From CAVYVZ01 sp963772065 (GTDB lineage Bacteria > Acidobacteriota > Vicinamibacteria > Vicinamibacterales > UBA2999), in contig CAVYVZ010000008.1 in assembly GCA_963772065.1 (NCBI GenBank), forward strand, positions 434,001 through 498,000: a DNA stretch of 64,000 bases, read 5' to 3'. Made by a program: the position numbers and the translations under genes. The notes below the pieces were generated by a model. That model did not search any database. It was not told the origin of the DNA and saw only the letters and a program-made list of their open reading frames with translations. Positions 16,251-26,088 of this stretch are shown one piece after another. How positions within the stretch are numbered: the first letter of the stretch is position 1; each line of letters starts with the position of its first letter.

Positions 16251-16368
16251 CCCACCTCGTCGGGCGGCGTTCTCACCGCCCGCTCTTCCCCATGCCGTGT
16301 GAAACGTCCGGGTTCAAATCGCCCCGACGAGCCCCACCTCATGCTCCCCAATCGCAGAAGGAGTATCG

Positions 16369-19300
16369 ATGATGTCGCGCTGCCTGCCATCGCTTGCCAC
16401 CCGGTGCCTGCTCTTCCTGATGGTCAGCCTCGTGCTGCCGTCAGACCTCTCCGCCCAATCGACCGCGGAGGTCCGCGGCGTTGTCCAGGACGAGACCGGC
16501 GGAATCATCCCGGGCGCGACGGTCACGGCCATCAATGAGCTGACCGGCCTCGAGCGGTCGACGTCATCCGATGACGGAGGACGCTTCATCTTTCCGAGGC
16601 TGCCGGTCGGCAGCTATCGCGTCGAAGCGACGCTGCAGGGCTTTCGCAAGTTCGCGACTGCGACGTTTCGACTGAACGTCGAGGACGTTCAGCAGGTCAA
16701 CGTCGTCATGGCCGTGGGCCAGCTGTCCGATGCGGTGACGGTATCCGGTTCGGCGCTCGCCGTCGAAACGGTCGGCGGCGCGATCAGCGAAGTCGTCGAC
16801 GAACGACGGATCCGCGAGCTGCCACTGAACGGCAGAGACCCGCTGCAGTTGCAGTTGCTTCTGCCGGGCGTCGTCCCGGGGCAAGGGTCGACAACCATGC
16901 AGCAGCAGGGGGGCATCTCGGTTCACGGACTTCGTGGCATCTCCAACAACTACATGCTCGATGGCGGAGACAACAACGACGCACTCGGCGGTGTGGCGGC
17001 GATCGTCCCCAATCCCGACGCGCTGGAGGAGTTCACCGTTCTGACGAGCAACTTCAGCGCCGAGTACGGACGGAACATGGGAGCCGTCATCAACGCGGTC
17101 ACCAAGTCCGGCACCAACCAGTTCCGAGGAAGCGTCTATGAGTTCCTCCGGAACGACGCGCTCGACGCCAAGCAGTTCTTCGCGCTCGAGAAAGGCAAGC
17201 TGCGGCGCAACCAGTATGGCGGGTCCCTCGGAGGGCCGATCACCCGCGATCGCACCTTCTTCTTCTTCTCGTACGAGGGCCTTCGGGAGCGGCGGGGCGT
17301 CAGCACGTCGAACACGATCGTGCCGACGGCGGCCGAGCGAGCCGGCGACTTTTCTTTATCGAGCATCAAGCCCAGAGACCCGCTGACCGGGCTGCCATTT
17401 CTGAACAACCAGATCCCCGCGGCGCGGTTCGATCGGGCGGCGGTCAACTTCCTTGAGAAGCTCGTTCCCCTGCCCAACCAGCCGTCGGGCCAGCACATCT
17501 ACAATCGCCCGGCTGAAAAAGACGGCGAGCAGTTCATGGGCCGCGTCGACAATCAGCTCACCTCCAAGCAACGCCTGTTCGGCCGGTTCTTCTACGACAC
17601 AAACGCGTCGATGCTCGGGGCATTCAATGCCGAGGGCGTTGGAAGCCTGCCGATCCTGAAGCAGGAAGTGAACTTCGCGACGTGGAACCTCGCCGCGAAC
17701 CACACCTACATCATGAGTCCGAGGCTCGTGAATTCCCTGCAGTTCGCCTACGCCGAGACCGACCTCGATCGCGGGCCGCTGCCGACGGGCGACAACATCT
17801 CCTACCAGAGCCTCGGCGTGAACGTGAACAACGCCACGGCGGATCCGGGCGTCCAGCTCGTTCCGATGTTTCGAGGAAGCGTGTCCGGGTACTGGAACAT
17901 GAACCAGGACGCGTACGAGCCGGACGATCGACCGATCGTTCAACTCAAGAACGACACGACCTACAGCCGCGGCGGCCACGTCGTGAAGTTCGGCGGGGAG
18001 TATCGCTGGATGGCGAACAATCGGACGGCCGCCAACTGCAACGACCCCTGCTTCGACTTCAACGGCCAGTACCTGGGAAACGCGTTCGCCGACTTCCTCC
18101 TGGGACGGGCGAGCCAGGTGCAACAGTTCTCGGTGCGGCAGAACAAGGGACGAGCTCAGACGTTCTCGCTCTACATGCAGGATGACTGGCAGGTTCGCGC
18201 GCCTGTCACGCTCTCGCTCGGAGTGCGTTGGGAGCCGTTCTTCGCCTTCTATGAGGCAGACCAGCCGCAGCCGGTCTTCCGTCCCGGCCAGCAGTCGACG
18301 ATATTCCCCACGGCACCGCTCGGCCTGCTCTACGCGGGTGATCCAGGTGTTCCGCGGGGCGGACATCCAACGAAGTGGAACCATTTCGCTCCGCGCATGG
18401 CGGTGGCTTGGAGCCTCAACCCGAAGACCAGCGTTCGAACCGCGTACGGGATCTTCTACGACACGGCCCGCTTCTTCACGTTCCCGAAGACCCTGGTCTT
18501 TACGCCTCCCTACTCGCTGAGCCGGACCACGCCGGGCGTCCAGTTCAGCGATCCATACGGGGGCATGGTGAACCCGTATCCGTATAAAGCGCCGCAGACG
18601 CCACAGGAGATTGCCAGCTACCAGTTCTCGCGGCCGGTGCGCGTCACCTCGGTTCCCGAGGATTCATCGCACGGATACAGCCAGCAGTGGAACGTCAGCA
18701 TCGAGCGCGAGCTCATGGGTGATGTCGTCGTGAAAGCGGCCTACGTGGGCACCAAGGGACACGACCTGCCCACCACGCGGCAGATCAATCCGGCGGTGTT
18801 CGGGCCGGGCGCGACGTTGGCCAATCGTCAGCAGCGACGCATCTACCCGGAGTACGAAAGCATCTCGAGCTTCGATCCGATCGGCGAATCCTCGTATCAC
18901 GGTCTCGAGTTGACCGCCAACAAGCGATTCGCCGGCGGATACTCGATCCTGGCCAACTACGGGTTCAGCAAGGCGTACGACAACTCGAGCAATGACGATC
19001 TCGCGACGCAGGATCCGCTGAATCCCCGCGACAGCTGGGGCCTGGCGGATTCGGACCGGCGGCATCGGCTGGTCACGTCGTTCGTGTGGCAATTGCCATC
19101 GCCGGAATCCCGAGCGGCCAAGATGGTGCTCGGAGGCTGGCAGTTCAATGGCATCGTGACGCTGATGAGCGGCACACCCTTCACGATCACCAGCGGCCGC
19201 GACACGATGCTGTCGTTCATCAACTCACGGGCCAACCTCGTCGGCGATCCCGATCTCCCGACGGATCGATCGCGTGCCGAGCTGATTCAGCGCTACTTCA

Positions 19301-19578
19301 ATCCGCAGGCGTTCGCGATACCGGCCAACGGCAGCCTGGGCAGCTCGGCGCGAAACCTGCTGATCGGTCCGGGGTCCAAGAACGTCGACCTGTCATTGTT
19401 CCGCACGTTGGAACCGCGGGCGGGTCTGCAGATGCAGTTCCGGGTCGAGGCGTTCAACGCCTTCAACTTCGTCAACCTGGGGAATCCCAGGAACAACGCG
19501 AGCGCGGCGGACCTGGGTCGCATCACGACGGCCGGCGATGCGCGCGTGATGCAGTTCGGACTGAGAATGATGTTCTGA
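16369..19578 (+). CDS. Oar-like TonB-dependent outer-membrane receptor
   Basis: A 1069-aa receptor, intact. A signal peptide (LLFLMVSLVLPSDLSAQ) is followed by a carboxypeptidase-regulatory-like domain (VRGVVQDETGGIIPGATVTA), then a plug (IRELPLNGRDPLQLQLLLPG and NYMLDGGDNNDALGG) and a long barrel ending in aromatic LRMMF. This is the usual acidobacterial TonB-receptor type, thought to import glycans, peptides or other large substrates using TonB-ExbBD energy. AAGGAG lies just upstream of the ATGATG start. A consensus-like promoter lies at 16222-16250. No dedicated enzyme or periplasmic partner follows, so the substrate is unknown. Confidence 0.9.
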   Translation: MMSRCLPSLATRCLLFLMVSLVLPSDLSAQSTAEVRGVVQDETGGIIPGATVTAINELTGLERSTSSDDGGRFIFPRLPVGSYRVEATLQGFRKFATATFRLNVEDVQQVNVVMAVGQLSDAVTVSGSALAVETVGGAISEVVDERRIRELPLNGRDPLQLQLLLPGVVPGQGSTTMQQQGGISVHGLRGISNNYMLDGGDNNDALGGVAAIVPNPDALEEFTVLTSNFSAEYGRNMGAVINAVTKSGTNQFRGSVYEFLRNDALDAKQFFALEKGKLRRNQYGGSLGGPITRDRTFFFFSYEGLRERRGVSTSNTIVPTAAERAGDFSLSSIKPRDPLTGLPFLNNQIPAARFDRAAVNFLEKLVPLPNQPSGQHIYNRPAEKDGEQFMGRVDNQLTSKQRLFGRFFYDTNASMLGAFNAEGVGSLPILKQEVNFATWNLAANHTYIMSPRLVNSLQFAYAETDLDRGPLPTGDNISYQSLGVNVNNATADPGVQLVPMFRGSVSGYWNMNQDAYEPDDRPIVQLKNDTTYSRGGHVVKFGGEYRWMANNRTAANCNDPCFDFNGQYLGNAFADFLLGRASQVQQFSVRQNKGRAQTFSLYMQDDWQVRAPVTLSLGVRWEPFFAFYEADQPQPVFRPGQQSTIFPTAPLGLLYAGDPGVPRGGHPTKWNHFAPRMAVAWSLNPKTSVRTAYGIFYDTARFFTFPKTLVFTPPYSLSRTTPGVQFSDPYGGMVNPYPYKAPQTPQEIASYQFSRPVRVTSVPEDSSHGYSQQWNVSIERELMGDVVVKAAYVGTKGHDLPTTRQINPAVFGPGATLANRQQRRIYPEYESISSFDPIGESSYHGLELTANKRFAGGYSILANYGFSKAYDNSSNDDLATQDPLNPRDSWGLADSDRRHRLVTSFVWQLPSPESRAAKMVLGGWQFNGIVTLMSGTPFTITSGRDTMLSFINSRANLVGDPDLPTDRSRAELIQRYFNPQAFAIPANGSLGSSARNLLIGPGSKNVDLSLFRTLEPRAGLQMQFRVEAFNAFNFVNLGNPRNNASAADLGRITTAGDARVMQFGLRMMF

Positions 19579-19592
19579 GCACCGGGCACGAC

Positions 19593-21740
19593 TCACTCGA
19601 TTTCAAAGCGTGCCTGCTGCGACGCGCTGGTGCCCGCAACGCGATCGACGACGGTCACCTCGAGGGCGTAGCGGCCGGAAGGGAGATCGGCGAGCGAGAG
19701 ATCTGCGGCGTACGGCACACCGCCGGATTCCGCCGTCGCCGCGGTCATCCTCGTCAGGCCAGTCTTGTAGATCGTTCGACTGTCCTGCAGAAGGTGCACT
19801 TGAATGGCGAGGTCCGGCTTCGAGTCGGAGGCTCCCCGGGCGGCGTTGTACGCGAAGACGAAGAGCCGTATCCCGGAGTTGCGCTGAAACCGGCTGCCGA
19901 CGCTGATGTTTGCCAGCGCCGGCAGCTCATCGCCTGCCGTGGCCGCGGCGGCCCGCGGCGCGCCGACGATGATGCTGCTCAACGCGAGATCGCGGCCTGC
20001 CAGATTCGGAACTTCGATCCAGGAATGCGCGCTGCCGATTCGGCCGCTGCCTTCATCCCGCGCCGCGACCTGGACCCGATAGAGTCCCGGCTGGAGCAGG
20101 ACCTGGTGGCTGTACCTGACATCGCCCCCCGGCCCGTTCGACCGCGTCACCCCTCCCCCGCTTACGGTGACCACCTCGTCGAACTGTCCGCCGCTCTGGC
20201 CGCGATCGTTGAAGATGATGCCGGCCACGCGAACCGCCGCGTTCTGCTTGCCGTCCTTCTCGCTGAACGAGAGGAACCCGCTCGGGATGCGCATCGAGGC
20301 TGTCAGCGTCAGCCCTCGCTCAGTAAGGAGATAGTTCACGTTCACCGAGATGGGAAAGGCACGCTCGGGATACGGGCTGCTGATCGCTTCCTGCAGCGCG
20401 GACGCCGGCGCCGGTCGCGCCGGCTGTGCGTTCTTGCTCTTTGTCGCAATCGCGGGCTCCGGCTCGACGCCGAAGAAGCCTCGGCGCACGCGCACCATCA
20501 GGTCCGGCTTCCCGATCAACTTGATGTCGATCTGTCGAAACATGCCCGGCTTCGGCGCGTCGGCGTCCGGTTCCCACGCCACGACGTAGTACTCCGAGGT
20601 TTCTCGCAAGGCGTCCGACAGACCGGCGCCAAGCGCGTTCGTATTGAGGATCGCTCGACCTCCGGTGTCTCTCGCGAGGGCGCCGAGGCTGTCCTGCGTG
20701 GCGCTCAACTCGCCCAGTGACACCCGAGCGAGCCGCCCCGAGAGGTCGAACGTCGGCGTGGCGCTCGGATCCAGGAGGCCAGCGACCAGGCCGCGCGCGT
20801 CGATGGCGTAGATCACGGTCCCCATGCGAGCCGCGGCGCTCGTGATCCGCCGCATGTCGCCGCTCCCGCCGGAGTTGCCCGACAGGAATCCTCCCGAGAG
20901 AAAGAACACGAGCTTGCGCCCCGGGACCTTGCCCGAGGCGCGAATGAGATTCTCCAGCCCGGATAGTGTATGCAGGGTGATCTGCTCCGCCTGCTGCATG
21001 AGCGCGCGCGAGCGCCCCCTCACCAGGGCTTCAGCCTGCGGAGCCATGATGCCGGGGTTGTTTCGCATCGTCTCCTGGACGAACACGGCCATGACGTCGC
21101 GATCGAACCTTTCGATCAGCAGGGCCTGGTATTCAGTCATCGGCGGACGATCGAGATCGCGAATGCGGCTGGGCTGCTGCTGGATTCGCCGCACCGCCTG
21201 ACGGAGAACGGTCTTGTTGTCCGTGAGCTGCTGGAGAAAGCCGACCTGGCCGCTGGCTGACGTAATGGCGACCTGGTCGTCCTGGCTCATCTCCTCTTCG
21301 ACGAAGTCGAGAATGAGATCCAGCGTCGCAGTGAGGCCGGCGAGGTCGAGGTGCAGATCGTCGACGTAGAAGAATATGGTCCGTCCGCGATAGGACGCAC
21401 TCGGCGTGACACCGCCTCGCCCCGGCGCGGGCGACCCGCGAGCGGCGGCAAGCTGCGACTCCTCGTTGGCGGCGCCGGCCGAGACGCGCTCGAAGAACTG
21501 GATCGGCCTGACCTTGCCATCGATGCGCAGCTCGAAGTCTCCGCGGCGCAGACCTTCGACGAACTTGCCGTCTCCGTCGAGCACCGTGACGTCGGTCTGC
21601 ACCAGCTCGGTCGTCGCCCGGAATACCGGCCGCTGTTCCGACGCCGGCGATCCGGCGGGCGTTTGACCGATCGCTCCCGCCGGCGCGAGCAATGCGATCA
21701 CGCCGACGAGCGCGAATTGTCTTGTGATGTCGTCGAACAT
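19593..21740 (-). CDS. Exported VWFA-related domain protein (acidobacterial type)
   Basis: About 715 aa, exported. A signal peptide (FALVGVIALLAPAGAIGQ) leads to ELVQTDVTVLDGDGKFVEGL, the conserved opening of the VWFA-related Acidobacterial domain family, and then a von Willebrand A-like region (TIFFYVDDLHLDLAGL and RKLVFFLSGGFLSGNSGG in place of the MIDAS strands). The C-terminal third is beta-rich, with QVLLQPGLYRVQVAARD. ATG 21740 opens the signal peptide; a TTG at 21761 is in frame but adds nothing typical. It converges on the receptor gene, ending 15 bp from it. Its role is unknown, probably protein-protein contact in the envelope. Confidence 0.85.
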   Translation of the reverse strand: MFDDITRQFALVGVIALLAPAGAIGQTPAGSPASEQRPVFRATTELVQTDVTVLDGDGKFVEGLRRGDFELRIDGKVRPIQFFERVSAGAANEESQLAAARGSPAPGRGGVTPSASYRGRTIFFYVDDLHLDLAGLTATLDLILDFVEEEMSQDDQVAITSASGQVGFLQQLTDNKTVLRQAVRRIQQQPSRIRDLDRPPMTEYQALLIERFDRDVMAVFVQETMRNNPGIMAPQAEALVRGRSRALMQQAEQITLHTLSGLENLIRASGKVPGRKLVFFLSGGFLSGNSGGSGDMRRITSAAARMGTVIYAIDARGLVAGLLDPSATPTFDLSGRLARVSLGELSATQDSLGALARDTGGRAILNTNALGAGLSDALRETSEYYVVAWEPDADAPKPGMFRQIDIKLIGKPDLMVRVRRGFFGVEPEPAIATKSKNAQPARPAPASALQEAISSPYPERAFPISVNVNYLLTERGLTLTASMRIPSGFLSFSEKDGKQNAAVRVAGIIFNDRGQSGGQFDEVVTVSGGGVTRSNGPGGDVRYSHQVLLQPGLYRVQVAARDEGSGRIGSAHSWIEVPNLAGRDLALSSIIVGAPRAAAATAGDELPALANISVGSRFQRNSGIRLFVFAYNAARGASDSKPDLAIQVHLLQDSRTIYKTGLTRMTAATAESGGVPYAADLSLADLPSGRYALEVTVVDRVAGTSASQQARFEIE

Positions 21741-21864
21741 GAATATTGAGGCATATATCAAATGCGCGAAGGGTTGCCAATCGGCCGATCCGGTTCCAAT
21801 CGAGGGCGACGAATGCTAAGATGCCCGACAGATTCCATCGGCAATCGAGACGAACCGGGGGGAG

Positions 21865-22431
21865 ATGATGCTCTACTGGTCGCGTAAAGGCGAAGTGGCG
21901 TGTCGTGATCACGCGCCGACGGCCGCGTCCGAGAAATGGACGGCCGAGGGCTGGCGACCGATTGTGCCTGCCGACGATCCACGTGTCCGCTATCAGTGCC
22001 AGCATTGCTCGCACCGGGCGATTCAGCACCGATCGCGCGCTTCTCGTCCGGACGAAGACGCCCCGCTCGTGCTCAATGTCGACGACCAGCCGGCCAACCT
22101 GTACGCGCGTGATCGCACGCTGCGCAAGCACGGTTTCACCGTGGCGAATGCCGACACCGGCCGATCGGCGCTCGATGTGGCACGGCGGCTGAAGCCGCAG
22201 TTGATTCTGCTCGATGTTCACCTGCCCGATATGGACGGCCGGGAGGTGTGTCAGAGGCTGAAGGCAGACGCCGAGCTCGGGGACGTTTCCGTGGTCCTCA
22301 TTTCGGCCACGCTGCGAGGACACGTCAGCCAGCTCGAAACGGTGCAGTGGGCCAACGCCGATGCGTTCATCGCGGAGCCGGTCGAGCCGGAGGCGCTCGC
22401 CGCGACGCTGTGGAGGGTTCTGCGCGCCTGA
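21865..22431 (+). CDS. Single-domain response regulator with N-terminal zinc-ribbon-like segment
   Basis: A 188-aa protein. Residues 1 to about 55 hold a CRDH...CQHCSH metal-binding pattern. Residues about 67-185 are a receiver domain: NVDDQPANLYARDRTL (acidic pocket), LILLDVHLPDMDG (phosphorylatable Asp), VVLISAT and a C-terminal AFIAEPVEP in which Glu replaces the usual invariant Lys. There is no output domain. GGGGGAG precedes ATGATG at 21865. It ends 1 bp from the convergent stop of the stressosome operon's last kinase, and is the nearest candidate receiver partner for those kinases. The lost Lys may alter phosphorylation switching. Confidence 0.75.
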   Translation: MMLYWSRKGEVACRDHAPTAASEKWTAEGWRPIVPADDPRVRYQCQHCSHRAIQHRSRASRPDEDAPLVLNVDDQPANLYARDRTLRKHGFTVANADTGRSALDVARRLKPQLILLDVHLPDMDGREVCQRLKADAELGDVSVVLISATLRGHVSQLETVQWANADAFIAEPVEPEALAATLWRVLRA

Positions 22432-22432
22432 T

Positions 22433-23983
22433 TCAGCGGCGCACGCGCTCCGTGAGCGATCCCGCAACGGCCCGCACGAGGGCGGCCGGATTCACCGGCT
22501 TCGCCACGTGGGTGTGAAATCCCCTATCGAGAATTCGACGACGATCATCCGCGCTCGCGTACGCCGTGACGGCGATGGCGGGCATGCCGTAGCCGAGGGC
22601 GCGGACCCTCTCCAGCAATTGCAGTCCGTCCCACTCGGGAAGCCCTATGTCGCTCACCAGGACGTCGATCGGCTGATCGCGCAGCACTTCGAGCGCGCGC
22701 GTGGCGGACGGCACCGTCGTTGTCTTGGCGCCTGAGGACTCGAGCATCGCTGCGAGGAGATCGCGGGTCTCGGGCTCGTCCTCGACGATGAGCACGTTGA
22801 TGTCCGTGAGCAGAGGATTCGCCGAACTCAAGGCGTCGAGCTGCTGCACGTCGGCGGCCTTCGGCAGCACGACGGTGAAGGTCGACCCGCGTCCGTGTCC
22901 CTCGCTGTAGACCGATACGGTGCCGTCGTGCAGTTCGACGAGCTGTCGAACGATGGCCAGCCCGAGCCCCATGCCGCTGTGCCTCCGATTGATCCCGCCC
23001 TCCGCCTGCCGGAACTGATCGAACACGTGCGGCTGAAAGACCGGATCGATTCCGATGCCGGTATCTCTGACCTCGAGGATGGCGTGCGTGTCGTCGGTCG
23101 CAAGCGACACCGTGACGCGACCGCCGTCCGGCGTGAACTTCAATGCGTTCGCCAGCAGGTTGCCGATGACCTGCTCGAGCCGTCCTTCGTCCCCGGTCAC
23201 GATCGCGGATGTCGTCGACACATCCAGGTCGAGCCGCCTCCGCCTCGCTTCGTCCCGGACCGATTCCGCGGCACTCTCCACCAATGCCTGCACATCGATG
23301 ACTCGCAGCTCGAGCTGCAACTTCCCTTTCGCGATCCGCGAGACGTCCAGCAGGTCGTTGATGATCTGCGCCTGCAGGCGCGTGCTCCGGGCGAGCGCCT
23401 CGAGCGCGCGATCGCGCGCGGCGTCCGTGAGGTGTCCGCTTTGCAGCTGCCAGATCCACCCCATCATCGTGTTGAGCGGCGTGCGCAGCTCGTGCGAGAG
23501 GGTTGCGAGGAATTCATCCTTGACGCGATTCGCCGCTTCGGCCGCTTGCCTGGCGGTCCGCTCGCGGTCGACGGCGGCGGCGAGGGCTACTTCGGCCTGC
23601 CGCGTCCGGATCAGCGCGTTCACCGTGGCCAGCAGCAGCTGAGGGTGGACCGGCTCGGTGAGGTACACGTCGGCGCCTTGCTGCAGCCCTTGAATGCGAT
23701 CGCCGTCGCTGACGGCCGTATTGGAGATCTGAAGCACCAGGACCGGCTGCGATCGCGCGTGCTCGCTCTTCAGCCGACGGCACACCTCGAAGCCATGAAT
23801 GTCCGGAAGGTTGACGTCGAGCACAGCCACGTCCACTGCCTGCGCGCTGGCGATCTCGAGGGCCTCGGTGCCCGTCGCCGCCTCGAGGACGCGAAACCCT
23901 GCCCCCCGCAGCACCCTCGCCTTGACGTACCGTCCTGACTCCTGGTCGTCGACGACGAGAACCAGCGGACCGTCCGGCGTCAT
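22433..23983 (-). CDS. Soluble hybrid histidine kinase, REC-HisKA-HATPase-REC
   Basis: 516 aa, no transmembrane segment. The N-terminal receiver (VLVVDDQESGRYVKARVL, DVAVLDVNLPDIHG) is followed by a linker helix, HisKA with the phospho-acceptor His in FLATLSHELRTPLNT (about residue 163), an HATPase domain (NLLANALKFTPDGG, DTGIGID, GMGLGLAIV) and a C-terminal receiver (VLIVEDEPETRDLL, VLVSDIGLPEWDG, HVAKPVNP). The start ATG 23983 overlaps the previous stop as ATGA. It is the last gene of the six-gene rsbRST operon; with no sensor domain, its input is likely phosphotransfer or protein contact from the upstream products. Confidence 0.88.
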   Translation of the reverse strand: MTPDGPLVLVVDDQESGRYVKARVLRGAGFRVLEAATGTEALEIASAQAVDVAVLDVNLPDIHGFEVCRRLKSEHARSQPVLVLQISNTAVSDGDRIQGLQQGADVYLTEPVHPQLLLATVNALIRTRQAEVALAAAVDRERTARQAAEAANRVKDEFLATLSHELRTPLNTMMGWIWQLQSGHLTDAARDRALEALARSTRLQAQIINDLLDVSRIAKGKLQLELRVIDVQALVESAAESVRDEARRRRLDLDVSTTSAIVTGDEGRLEQVIGNLLANALKFTPDGGRVTVSLATDDTHAILEVRDTGIGIDPVFQPHVFDQFRQAEGGINRRHSGMGLGLAIVRQLVELHDGTVSVYSEGHGRGSTFTVVLPKAADVQQLDALSSANPLLTDINVLIVEDEPETRDLLAAMLESSGAKTTTVPSATRALEVLRDQPIDVLVSDIGLPEWDGLQLLERVRALGYGMPAIAVTAYASADDRRRILDRGFHTHVAKPVNPAALVRAVAGSLTERVRR

Positions 23984-26088
23984 GGCGCCACGCGTGCCAC
24001 CGCGACCACCGAATGGATGGCGGCGTGAAGGCTGTCCCGCGTCAGGGCCGCCTTCGAGAGGATCGCGGTGTTTCCGATGCGCTGGAGATCTTCGGCGGAC
24101 AGGCGCTGCGAGGTCACCATGACGATCGGAAGGCGCGCCGTCTCCGAGCGCTCGACGAGCCGCTGATAGACATCGATCCCCGTCATGTCGGTCAGACGCA
24201 CGTCGAGGAGGATCACGTCCGGAGCGACCTCGCCGACCTTGTCGAGCGCTTCGCGCCCAGAGGCGGCCTCGACGACCTCGAAGCGCGTGTCGTTCAGCAT
24301 CTCGCGAATGATGTACCTCGAAGCCTCCTCGTCGTCTACGGTCAGGACGCGCAGGATCTGACCGGCCGGAACCAGCGCTTCGAGCGTGTTGACCAGCCAC
24401 TGCCGCGCGACCGGCTTCACGACGTAGGCATCGGCGCCGAGGGCAAGGCCCTTTCGCCGATCGTCCACGGTCGAGGCCACGATGACGGGCACGCGCGCCG
24501 TGGCTTCGTCACGTTTGAGCTTCGCGAGCAGATCCCACGTCTGCTGGCCGTGCATCCGGATATCCAGGATGATCGCCGCCGGTCGAATGGCCTCGAGCAC
24601 GGCGACCGCCGCCTCGACCGAGCGCGCCGGAACAACTTGAAAGCGCGTCGACGCAAGCGCGCGTTCGTAGAGCAGCATGTCCTCGTCGGTGTCTTCGATG
24701 ACGAGCACCGGAAAGCGATCGGGCGCGAGCGGGCCGAGCGCAAGGTGGGCGCGCTCGCGGTACGCCAGCGGCACGACCACCGAGAAGGTCGAGCCCGCAC
24801 CGAGAGTGCTCTCCACGCTGATGCGGCCGCCCAGCAGCTCCGCCAGCCGCTTCGACAGCGGGAGGCCGAGCCCTGTCCCCTTGGTGCGCCGCTGGAGCGG
24901 GTTCTCGATCTGCACGAACTCGTCGAACACCCGCCCGACGTCCTGCTCGGGGATTCCGATGCCGGTATCGGACACCAGGAACTCGACGGCGTCGCGCGCC
25001 GGCGTCGGCCGTGCCGTCACGCGTATTTCGCCGTGCTCCGTGTACTTCAGCGCGTTCGAGATGAAGTTGCGCAGGATCTGCGACACCTTGCTCTCGTCGG
25101 AGTAGATGGGCGGGACGTCGTCGGGCTCCTCGAAGACGAGTGAGAGGGACTGATTGACGAGGAGCGGGCGCAGCATGCCGCGCAGCGCGCCGAACAACCC
25201 GCTCACTTCGAACGTCGCAGGGCGAACCTCGGTCTTCCCCGCTTCGACCTTCGCGATGTCGAGCAGGTCATCCACGATCTGCGACAGCTGCTGCGCCGAC
25301 TTGCGGATGTAGTAGACCTCGTCCTTCTGATCCTCGGTGGCTCCCAAGCGGTCCGCCAGAAGGCTCGTCAGGGCAAGAATGGAGTTCACCGGCGTCCGGA
25401 ACTCGTGCGTCATGTTCGACAGGAACCGCGTCTTGAGCTCGTCGGCTCGTCGCAGATGGTCGGCCCGCTCGTCCAGCTCCGCGTAGAGCGCAACGACGCC
25501 GCGGTTGGTGTCTTCCAGCTCGCGATTGACCCGTTCCAGCTCCTCCTGGCGGGCCTGGAGCTGCTCGAGCGTGCGCAGCAGCTCCTGGTTCTGCTGCTGA
25601 ACTTCCTCGATGGGACCGCGCGGCCGCTCCGTGGAGAGCCGATCCGCGATCTGCGTCAGCTCGCTGCGCCTGAGCAGAGCAGCACGGCGCGGCAGAATCT
25701 TCTTGAGGCTGACCGTCGTCCCGGTGGACGTCGACTGAATGTCGAAGTGATCCATGAGCCGGCGCGCGCCGACGATGCCAAGCCCCATTCCCGTTTCGGA
25801 ACGATAGCGGCCTGAAAGGATGTCATCGAGATTCCTGATGCCCGCGCCCGAATCGCTCACCCGCACGATGAGCAGCTGTGGAGGCGCGGTGCCCTCCACC
25901 AGATAGTCCACACGCCCGCCGCCGGCATACGTGAAGGCGTTGCGCGCGATTTCCGATACCGCGGTGGCTATGCGCGTCTGCTCGGTTGCGTCGAAGCCGA
26001 GCGCGGCGGCAATCTGGCGGGCGCGCTGCCGGGCGCCGACGATGTCGTGCTCGTGATGGATGCGCACCGTCAGCAGTGGAGTGTTCAT
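23980..26088 (-). CDS. Hybrid kinase: RsbT/W-type ATPase, coiled coil, HisKA-HATPase, two receivers
   Basis: 702 aa, soluble. Residues 1 to about 140 are an anti-sigma-type ATPase (IATAVSEIARNAFTYAGGG, DSGAGI, GMGLGIVGARRL) like RsbT. A Gln/Glu/Arg-rich coiled coil follows, then HisKA (FLSNMTHEFRTPVNS, His about residue 226), HATPase (NFISNALKYTEHG, DTGIGIP, GTGLGLPLSKRL) and two receivers (VIEDTDEDMLLYER...IILDIRMHG, and TVDDEEASRYIIRE...VILLDVRLTDMTG). Start and stop overlap both neighbours by ATGA. An RsbT-like head on a hybrid kinase could let the stressosome control a phosphorelay directly; that link is inference. Confidence 0.88.
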   Translation of the reverse strand: MNTPLLTVRIHHEHDIVGARQRARQIAAALGFDATEQTRIATAVSEIARNAFTYAGGGRVDYLVEGTAPPQLLIVRVSDSGAGIRNLDDILSGRYRSETGMGLGIVGARRLMDHFDIQSTSTGTTVSLKKILPRRAALLRRSELTQIADRLSTERPRGPIEEVQQQNQELLRTLEQLQARQEELERVNRELEDTNRGVVALYAELDERADHLRRADELKTRFLSNMTHEFRTPVNSILALTSLLADRLGATEDQKDEVYYIRKSAQQLSQIVDDLLDIAKVEAGKTEVRPATFEVSGLFGALRGMLRPLLVNQSLSLVFEEPDDVPPIYSDESKVSQILRNFISNALKYTEHGEIRVTARPTPARDAVEFLVSDTGIGIPEQDVGRVFDEFVQIENPLQRRTKGTGLGLPLSKRLAELLGGRISVESTLGAGSTFSVVVPLAYRERAHLALGPLAPDRFPVLVIEDTDEDMLLYERALASTRFQVVPARSVEAAVAVLEAIRPAAIILDIRMHGQQTWDLLAKLKRDEATARVPVIVASTVDDRRKGLALGADAYVVKPVARQWLVNTLEALVPAGQILRVLTVDDEEASRYIIREMLNDTRFEVVEAASGREALDKVGEVAPDVILLDVRLTDMTGIDVYQRLVERSETARLPIVMVTSQRLSAEDLQRIGNTAILSKAALTRDSLHAAIHSVVAVARVAP

